From the NCBI GenBank assembly GCA_037349105.1, contig JAYJMM010000019.1, positions 434,001 through 498,000 on the forward strand: a stretch of DNA of 64,000 nucleotides, written 5' to 3'. Position numbers and translations under genes: made by a program. This DNA comes from Limnomonas spitsbergensis. Lineage: Eukaryota > Chlorophyta > Chlorophyceae > Chlamydomonadales. Below, one piece after another: positions 60,001 through 64,000 of the stretch. Position 1 is the first letter of the stretch. The number at the start of each line of letters is the position of its first letter. The notes under the pieces are model-generated. The model worked only from the letters and a program-made list of their open reading frames with translations, was not told the DNA's origin and ran no database searches.

Positions 60001-60341
60001 TAAGTTAGGCGCCCACGTGGCCGAGCCTGTTTGAGCAGGGCCCAGAGGCGTAACGTCATTGACATGCGCAGGTGATGATGCTTCTAGGCATCAGTTGACC
60101 TGAACCTCGAACATTGCTCCGTTGAAATTTCCCAGTTCAATGACCTTACACCCTTTTGGGCCCTGCTCACACTTCTGAAATCTCGCAGGTGATGGCGCTC
60201 CTGGGCATCAGCCGACCTGGACCCGAGCTGGGCACGGCGGTGGCGGCGGTGGTGGAGTGGCAGCTGTCACATCCACAGGGCTCAGCAGAGGATTGCTGCA
60301 CTCACATCGCAGCAAAGTGGGGGGCACAAGGCGCTAAATAA
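42015..60341 (+). CDS. CCA: CCA tRNA nucleotidyltransferase (complete, 12 exons)
   Basis: Exons: 42015-42449, 43135-43242, 45099-45253, 46683-46767, 49175-49256, 52281-52372, 53373-53442, 54866-55104, 55954-56061, 57447-57564, 58746-58963, 60189-60341. They total 1863 nt (620 aa), with GT-AG introns and unbroken phase. The class II CCA-adding enzyme adds CCA to tRNA 3' ends without a template. Visible motifs: GGWVRD with the metal site DID (D157, D159), DNM, NPDQSKHLETAR, RRDFTINSMFYN (RRD at 243-245), DLTEKG (from 262), DDPLRVLR (288-294) and ERIG (331-334). The C-terminal half, with FIIRES, VVLGLTIRKLKQHW and HPQGSAEDC, matches the long plant-type enzymes. The first ~100 residues are Arg/Ala/Ser/Thr-rich and nearly free of acids at the start, like an organelle transit peptide; internal in-frame ATGs (for example MQPMQQ at 42306) could give a cytosolic form. 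Confidence 0.95.
42475..42512 (+). repeat. Copy of the CCA exon 1 3' edge
   Basis: gcggtactgtactgcgacgt ... ggtggctgg repeats the exon 1 end (gcggtacggtacttcgatgt ... ggaggctgg) about 58 bp downstream; the donor position reads gagcg here. Confidence 0.7.
42740..43060 (+). repeat. 28-bp tandem repeat in CCA intron 1
   Basis: Units built on catgcgcctgaccccatgct plus tctggtcc run for about 320 bp, moderately degenerate. Periodic open frames on the minus strand are artefacts. Confidence 0.85.
43297..43960 (+). repeat. Copies of the CCA exon 2 3' edge, with a 14-bp array between them
   Basis: Degenerate copies of the exon 2 end (TTTGCGGAGCTCGTCAACAC to AAGGCTGAG) lie near 43297-43342, 43408-43450 and 43925-43962. 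Between them, catactacatagtg repeats about 12 times (43600-43770). A dispersed repeat follows at 43771-43875. Confidence 0.75.
43771..43875 (+). mobile_element. Dispersed ~100-bp repeat, copy 1
   Basis: The segment from tatacttccatagt to gagtccgggtg is shared with 52768-52866 in intron 6 of the same gene, at a level obvious by eye (tatacttccatagt, gaagctgcc/gaacctgcc, tatggaaattgccttc/tatgggaatcgccttc). Class unknown. Confidence 0.55.
44047..45060 (+). repeat. Many copies of the CCA exon 3 5' edge
   Basis: First, six tandem 31-bp units (44047-44233) repeat the AAVIQANPDQ-coding part as AAVIQATPNQ. Then longer copies carrying the acceptor and exon start (ccacagggcaaggagaacc type) occur near 44301, 44419, 44552, 44689 and 44960, before the genuine exon at 45099. 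Several also copy the later exon piece coding HLETARMKVNG (for example 44610-44640 and 44878-44905). Confidence 0.88.
45334..45380 (+). repeat. Copy of the CCA exon 3 3' edge
   Basis: cacgcaagacagccgtatcc followed by ccatcatgca copies the exon end coding AQDSRIPTM, about 110 bp downstream of it. Confidence 0.8.
45486..46680 (+). repeat. CATCACTCATCACA-rich repeats with copies of the CCA exon 4 5' edge
   Basis: Degenerate tandem words (catcactcatcacccctgca and relatives) fill 45520-46020 and 46300-46670. Copies of the exon 4 start (gcgctccaggactccct) occur near 45586, 45940 and 46254, ahead of the genuine exon at 46683. A dispersed element (46040-46190) interrupts them. Confidence 0.8.
46790..47070 (+). 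repeat. TTTAGGG-like words and copies of the CCA exon 4 3' edge
   Basis: Degenerate gggtttagggtcagg words are mixed with two copies of the exon 4 end: a poor one near 46838-46862 and a better one near 47010-47060 (NSPMFFDMNAGELE against NSMFYNINTGEVE, followed by a gtggg donor). Confidence 0.65.
47335..47668 (+). repeat. 9-bp repeat (accctttgc / aacctttgc), about 36 copies
   Basis: The nonamer repeats with c/a and g/a variants and a single inserted t near 47594. It lies in CCA intron 4. Confidence 0.97.
48201..48240. repeat. Perfect 17-bp hairpin
   Basis: Arms ctaatagggcggtgtcc (48201-48217) and its exact complement (48224-48240) flank a 6-nt loop. It directly precedes the 51-bp array and sits inside CCA intron 4. 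Confidence 0.9.
48285..48825 (+). repeat. 51-bp tandem repeat, about 10 copies
   Basis: Each unit contains cgagacctgttgtacctgtt, cttggttggtgcggaggctg and tgacacgcctc. Copies are almost identical (a/g at one site). Open 17-residue-periodic frames exist on both strands and are not credible proteins. Confidence 0.97.
49010..49100 (+). repeat. Copy of the CCA exon 5 5' edge
   Basis: The sequence tacaggacctccagagcaga followed by catcgtgcgcac is a deleted copy of acceptor and exon 5 (gcaggatctcac ... agagcaggcatcctgcgcac). It is preceded by tagatcctggtgtc words that recur before the genuine exon (49122). Confidence 0.7.
49301..52110 (+). repeat. 99-bp exon-edge satellite, about 29 units (CCA intron 5)
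   Basis: Each unit repeats the last ~46 nt of exon 5 (ggcatcctgcgcacgcc ... ttggatg), the donor region and ~53 nt of intron (gggtttaggagtttgtgttt). Starts include 49308, 49508, 49607 and 49706; spacing is 99 bp. The first copy has the donor mutated to ATGAGG. Nearly all later copies read ttggatg|gcaagg, so the copied donor is GC instead of GT. The 33-residue periodic frames reflect 99 = 3 x 33 and are not a gene. Confidence 0.93.
52548..52585 (+). repeat. Copy of the CCA exon 6 3' edge
   Basis: ggaggcagcctccagcaaat repeats the exon 6 end (EAASSKD) about 200 bp downstream. It is followed by tgcgtgga in place of gtgggt. Confidence 0.7.
52768..52866 (+). mobile_element. Dispersed ~100-bp repeat, copy 2
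   Basis: Second copy of the segment seen at 43771-43875, here with an internal poly-C run (52806-52820). Confidence 0.55.
52953..53040 (+). mobile_element. Dispersed repeat ending in a TTTC-like tract, copy 2
   Basis: Shares gcgcggatgtggctttggcc and cacggggcgtagcttttttc with 34057-34155. It lies in CCA intron 6. Confidence 0.5.
53540..54430 (+). repeat. Copy of the CCA exon 7 3' edge and a directly repeated flank around an AT-rich insert
   Basis: tcaggtcagagctggagggt ... tgttcaatggtac at 53547-53582 copies the exon 7 end with its donor. Further on, a segment near 53628-53740 (aaaggcatcgcccct ... caccttggattcgac) has a weaker direct copy near 54330-54425, flanking about 0.6 kb rich in gtccgcgcag words. 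The latter may be an insertion or another local duplication. Confidence 0.5.
54660..54860 (+). repeat. Copies of the CCA exon 8 5' edge
   Basis: tgcaggctctgaccttgtag (54729) and acaggccttggccctgcagc (54794) copy the acceptor and start of exon 8 (cgcaggccctgaccctgtag, 54861). Spacing is about 66 bp. Confidence 0.8.
55245..55560 (+). repeat. Three copies of the CCA exon 8 3' edge
   Basis: Copies of the exon end coding EERRFLLMAALLLPLRRMQ occur at about 55249-55311 (EERRFFLVVALLLPLRRMQ with an intact gtgacg donor), 55384-55447 and 55517-55550. Spacing is about 135 bp. Confidence 0.88.
55625..55905 (+). repeat. Copies of the CCA exon 9 5' part
   Basis: gcaggtgcccggagccaaag at 55810 exactly repeats the genuine acceptor region at 55950. 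A piece reading cacgatattcatcgtccgag at 55718 copies the TFIIRES-coding part. Short catgccagcc repeats lie between. Confidence 0.8.
56150..56375 (+). repeat. Degenerate copies of the CCA exon 9 3' edge
   Basis: Copies of the exon end (tggcgggcaaaggacgcaga ... gaagcggtaagg) lie at about 56164-56218 and 56333-56372 (tcgtggtaaggacgcggaga). A gatagaaaagcggcacat duplication lies between them. Confidence 0.65.
57068..57365 (+). repeat. Four copies of the CCA exon 10 5' edge
   Basis: ctcaggccgaggagcttctt (57072), ctcaggctgaggagctcctt (57166), catgcagaggatctcccagt (57262) and gagctgaggagaatatatat (57350) parallel the genuine gtaggctgaggagctcctat at 57444. Spacing is about 94 bp. Confidence 0.85.
57565..57960 (+). 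repeat. G/A-rich low-complexity tract from the intron 10 donor
   Basis: From the donor gtgagt the intron is a purine-rich run of gggaggggag, gggggg and gaaggacggtggggagg units. It has no coding value. Confidence 0.9.
58455..58620 (+). repeat. Copies of the CCA exon 11 5' edge
   Basis: caggctttatcctgatgcag (58471) and tgtcaggcgctgtcctgaca (58567) copy the genuine acceptor and start tgtcaggcgtcatcctgatg (58740). Spacing is about 95-175 bp. Confidence 0.75.
59855..60120 (+). repeat. Copies of the CCA exon 12 5' edge
   Basis: ggcatcagctgacctggacc (59862) and caggtgatgatgcttctagg (60070) with catcagttgacctgaacc copy the genuine caggtgatggcgctcctggg start (60186). A dispersed terminus at 60004-60063 interrupts the series. 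Confidence 0.8.
60004..60171. mobile_element. Inverted pair of dispersed element termini
   Basis: 60004-60063 (ggcgcccacgtggccgagcc ... taacgtcattga) and the inverted end at 60137-60171 (caatgaccttacaccctttt ... ccctgctcac) belong to the family seen at 4867-4918 and 6879-7185. Another inverted copy is at 60951-61010. Confidence 0.55.
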
Positions 60342-61581
60342 ACACGCCATACGGGCAGCTAATAGGCAGCTACTGTGCAGCTACTGGAGGTTCAGGTTGC
60401 AACAATGTTGTGGACGCATGGGCGGGTGAAATGCGACTTCTGGGTGGCTACTGGGCTATTTCATGCTTGTATCGCAACAAAGTGGGTGCTGTGGGTCCGG
60501 CAGGGGTAGGGAGATTGCTGCTTGGCGGATTTGCTTAGTTCAATTTGAAATGCATTCATGACAGAAGCTTGTTCCCGCGGGCTTGACCTGTTTAACCCAT
60601 CTCATGCCCGCTACGGAACCACAAAGAGGCTTGAACAGAGAGGGCGTGAGACTCCAACAATCCATATCTGTGAACCGGTATTAGTGAATCGTGTCGACTT
60701 CTAGTGAGTACCAAGGCCCTACCGGTTGAAGACTGTAGGCCGTTTGAGCATTGGGCCCCCATCAGCCACATAATTTCTGTTGGCAGCCACTCAAGGTGTG
60801 TAAGTGCACATTTAAATGAACATGATAACCTGAACACATGATACAAGGAGCTTTCAAGATAAAAAATTGTTCACACAATTTTCACAGGATTTTCAGAGGA
60901 CATACGCTAGTTTGACCATCAGCTTTGAAAAGGAAATGTAGATGATGTGTCAATAACATAACACCTCTAGGCTCTGCTCAAAAAAGCTCAGCCGAATAGG
61001 CGCCCAACTGACCCGTTGGAAGAAAATAACCTAGTTAAGAGGGAAAGAAGGAGAAGAAAACAAGGGAAGGAACTACCCCCCCAAAAGGAAAAGGCAGCCC
61101 GAAGTAAACCTTGCCCTTCTCAAGCCTATTCCCCAAGAAGGCAAAGAAAAAAAACAAAAGTAAGCCTCAACAAAGCGAACGACGTCCTCAACAAAAGTCA
61201 GAGCCTCCCATTCAAGCCTGCCCCGGTACAAATGTTGAAAGTCTGTTGCACCTTCCGGGGGGCCTGCCCAACCTCCCCTTCACGCTAGGGCACTGAAAGC
61301 AGACATGCAGCGCATCTTCCACATGCTCACAGCTTCCACTGTTCGACATCTACAACCATCTAAAGAAAAGTGGCCATTTCCGAAAAACATTTCCAGAAAA
61401 GTGTTACTTTCCGAAAAAGCAGCCACGAAGTGCGAAGACGATCATAAATACAAACGTTTATGTTTGATACCATGGGATTTTTATCCTGCCGGATATTTTA
61501 TATACAGAAACAGAAGAACAAATTCGATCGTTTCTTACCAAAAACGATCGAGTGGCTGATGAATCACCCCTTGATCCCCGC
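60342..61581. other. Intergenic region between convergent genes
   Basis: This 1.24 kb separates the CCA stop codon from the stop codon of the minus-strand transporter. It holds an element terminus at 60951-61010. Short open frames (for example Lys-rich ones near 61016-61300) have no recognisable homology. I see no gene here. Confidence 0.6.
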
Positions 61582-63619
61582 TCAGCCGGACCTAACCAAG
61601 CCATCCTCGCTGGGGTTGGGCTGCGGAACCTGCCTGGGGTTTAGCTGAAGCGGCCTGAGCTGAGCTGAATCTTGGACGCCTTTTCCCATCTCCATCTCCT
61701 GCGTGGCCTTGGACAGATCCCTCTCAGCCTTGACATCCGCCAACAACTTGCCCCAGATCCAGTGCGAAAAGAAGAGCTGCTCCACCTCCTCCAATGGTAC
61801 GTTCTTGGTCTCAGGGACGAAGAAGATGACGAACACAGTGAAGAATAAGATCCATGCAGCAAAGTACTGCAGCAAGTGGAGCAGGTAGGTGTAGATGGAA
61901 AGGTCAGGATCGGTGTTAAGGGTCTCGGCGTTTAGGGTTGGGTGTGCAGGGTTCAGGGGTCTGTTCGCGAAGTGCAGTCATAGGCCAAACTTGCCCAGAC
62001 GATTGACGTAAACAATTCCTTATTCATCTTGTTTAGACAGCAATGTTAAAGAGAAGGAAAGCAAATCAGCTCCCTTCAGGGCGAACCAGATCACAGAATA
62101 GTACACCTCGCTCTTGAAGCCACATCCACGCCATTGCTATCAACAAAAACAGCGACCAATTTGGCAGGCCGTTGCGGGTCACAGGAAAACAACATACCAC
62201 ACTATGCATAATACATGCAGGTGTCCTGTAGCTACAGCGCGTGAAGGAAGTACTGGGGCAGTATGTAGCTGAGCTGCAGCTGAACTGTACCAAGGAAGCA
62301 CTGGGGCTGTAGCTGAACTGCAGCTTAAGCGCTCCAAGGATGCACTGAGACAGTAACTCAGTAGCTTAACTGCAGCTGAAGCGCACCAAGGAGACACTGA
62401 GGCACACACCAGGAAAAGTCCAAAATCCATGACACACAGCAAGGCAGGGATGTAGCTGAGATGCATGACTCAGGAAACACCAAGACACACACCAGGAGGA
62501 CTGCACACTCCATGCTACACAACATAATTCATGTAGCTGACATGTAGCTGAGGCACAAAACTTGGGATACACCGAGACACTCACCAGGATAACTCCATGC
62601 CACACAACAGAATTTGTGCAGCTGACATGTAGCTGAGGCACATCACAACCGAGACACTCACCAGGAAAACTCTATACTCCATGCTACACAACATAATTCA
62701 TGTAGCTGACATGTAGCTCAGGCACGTAACAAATGACACTCACCAGGAAGACTCCATACTCCATGCCACACAACATCATTCATGGAGCTGACATGTAGCT
62801 GAGGCACATAACAACCGGGACACTCACCAGGAAGACTCCATACTCCATGCCACACAGCATGGCCGGGAATGCCTGGCCGTTGAGGAAGGTGATGAGTAGG
62901 CTGATGGAGGTGGTGATGGCCATGCCCGCAGAGCGAGTCTCCAGAGGCTGAACCTCTACGAACACGAAATAAAGAGGTGGAAGTATGATCGTCAAGTCCG
63001 CAGCGTCATTCGATTAGTTTGAGATGGGGAAGTTACAGCCATGCTAGTGGACGAATTTCCGAACGAGTTTTCAGAGGGGCTGAACCTCTGCAAGATCAGA
63101 AGTGGGCTGGGGTAGTAAAGCAACAGCGTCCACCTCCCAATGATATGAGTAATTGTCCTGCTGATGTATGGTACAACTGCTGATGTCAGGGTGCTTCAGC
63201 TACACGTGTGCTACACTTCAGCTACAATTCAAATCCTAGAACCATAGGCCTTTGAAAGTCTGAATGCTCTGACGCCTAGCCCTGATGCTTGCACAACTGC
63301 TGGCACGACCGGCCGGACAAATTTAGCCACCGATATTCGAACAAATCGGCTGGCAGCTGCAAACGGGTTTTAAGTTGTCTCAAAGCTCACCAGTTGGAAC
63401 CAGCCATCCAAGGGGTCCCCATGACCACGCAAATCCAGACACCATCAGACAGAGCAGGAACAGCACTGCGTCTGTGACTGATTTCTCTGTGCTCCCTGCA
63501 ACGCTTGCCAGGACGGCTCCAATCGCGATCAGTGCGACCGCCATTTGACTGCCGCCTTCAATGAGAAGCGGCCTGCGCCCAAAGTAATCCACCGTAGCCA
63601 CAGCAACGAGCGTACAAAC
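61582..63619 (-). CDS. Plant-type sugar:H+ symporter (MFS, STP/HUP-like), last three exons; 5' part outside window
   Basis: Minus-strand exons, 5' to 3': 63619-63391, 62955-62828, 61866-61582 (stop TGA 61584-61582), joined by GT-AG introns with matching phase. They code 213 C-terminal residues. Visible family marks are the loop motif DYFGRRPL followed by EGG, the segment [14 protein letters not shown] + [10 protein letters not shown] (family [21 protein letters not shown], shown in parts), GQAFPAMLCGMEYGVFL, the last membrane helix YFAAWILFFTVFVIFFVPET and the PETK motif followed by VPLEEVE. These correspond to helices ~7-12 of a 12-helix hexose transporter at the plasma membrane; the substrate cannot be assigned. 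No upstream exon was recognised between 63620 and 64000, so the gene should continue beyond the window. Confidence 0.9.
62402..62780 (-). repeat. Five copies of the transporter penultimate exon 3' edge and donor
   Basis: On the minus strand, the genuine exon end (ATGGAGTATGGAGTCTTCCT followed by G|GTGAGTGTC, boundary 62828/62827) is repeated at about 62735-62780, 62653-62690, 62577-62612, 62484-62525 and 62402-62440, roughly 84 bp apart. The first three copies keep the GTGAGTGTC donor. Between copies are tgtagctgaca words. Confidence 0.88.
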
Positions 63620-64000
63620 CTGCAACACTCGCGAGTCCAAAGGGGAAACTGTTAGCGACTTGTCGGCTCAAGCGCAAGTCATGTGCAACTATTTTGTCAG
63701 AGCTGAGCAGTGCCTGCAAATGTGAATCAGAAGCGTTCCATGGTGCATGGTAATTAGTAAAATGAGATGGTTTGGAGGGCCAAAAAGTACACTGTCCAAT
63801 GCGGTTGTGTGCAAGCAAGCTTAACTCTGCTGAGCAGAAGTTGTGAGCCTGCAGTCTTTACCGAGCGTAAGGCACCTCAGGGCATTCTCAGGGCCCCAGG
63901 ACAACATTTTTTTCCAGTCGCGACAATAGCAGCCCAAGCAGCCTGCCTGGCAGGATATATGGGGAGCCGGGAAGCGACTGGATGGCTGCAGTCCTAGTTA
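63620..64000. other. Window end, presumed transporter intron
   Basis: It follows upstream of the acceptor of the first visible transporter exon. No exon-like or repeat structure was recognised. Confidence 0.4.

Noticed and set aside
61016..61300. Lys/Pro-rich small open frame
   Set aside because: It lies directly beside a dispersed element terminus, is low in complexity and has no homology I can name.

Overview
The window is nuclear DNA of a eukaryote. Four intron-rich protein-coding genes can be assembled exon by exon across canonical GT-AG introns with consistent reading phase. The gene set fits a unicellular green alga: a Ypt1/Rab1 GTPase, a eukaryotic queuine tRNA-ribosyltransferase, a plant-type CCA-adding enzyme and a plant-type (STP/HUP-like) sugar transporter. 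Scattered TTTAGGG/CCCTAAA-like telomeric motifs and very repeat-rich introns agree with this. The lineage (perhaps a prasinophyte or core chlorophyte) is inference.

Layout: (1) 487-4250, minus strand: complete RAB1 gene, nine exons, 204 aa, beginning with exons of 14 and 16 nt. (2) 4251-8068: divergent intergenic region holding dispersed inverted-repeat elements and a 56-bp tandem repeat. (3) 8069-40754, plus strand: complete QTRT1 gene, twelve exons, 434 aa in a 32.7-kb locus. Intron 1 holds 14-bp and 36-bp minisatellites; intron 4 holds a 16.4-kb array of a 100-bp unit. (4) 42015-60341, plus strand: complete CCA tRNA nucleotidyltransferase gene, twelve exons, 620 aa. (5) 60342-61581: intergenic between convergent genes. 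(6) 61582-63619, minus strand: the last three exons of a sugar transporter whose 5' part lies beyond the window.

The most striking observation is that many of the repeats are made from the genes' own exon edges. Around exon after exon, in all four genes, the flanking intron (or the DNA beyond the stop codon) contains degenerate or near-perfect tandem copies of the exon edge plus its splice site. The extreme case is QTRT1 intron 4, with 164 near-identical 100-bp copies of a 3' splice site plus the first 53 nt of exon 5. In the CCA gene, about 29 copies of a 99-bp unit carry the last ~46 nt of exon 5 plus a donor that has become GC. Long open frames in these arrays are by-products of repeat units without stop codons.

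QTRT1 and the CCA enzyme are adjacent, co-oriented tRNA-maturation genes (wobble G34 to Q34 exchange, and 3' CCA addition). Each has its own start and stop and about 1.26 kb between them, so linked function is suggestive only.
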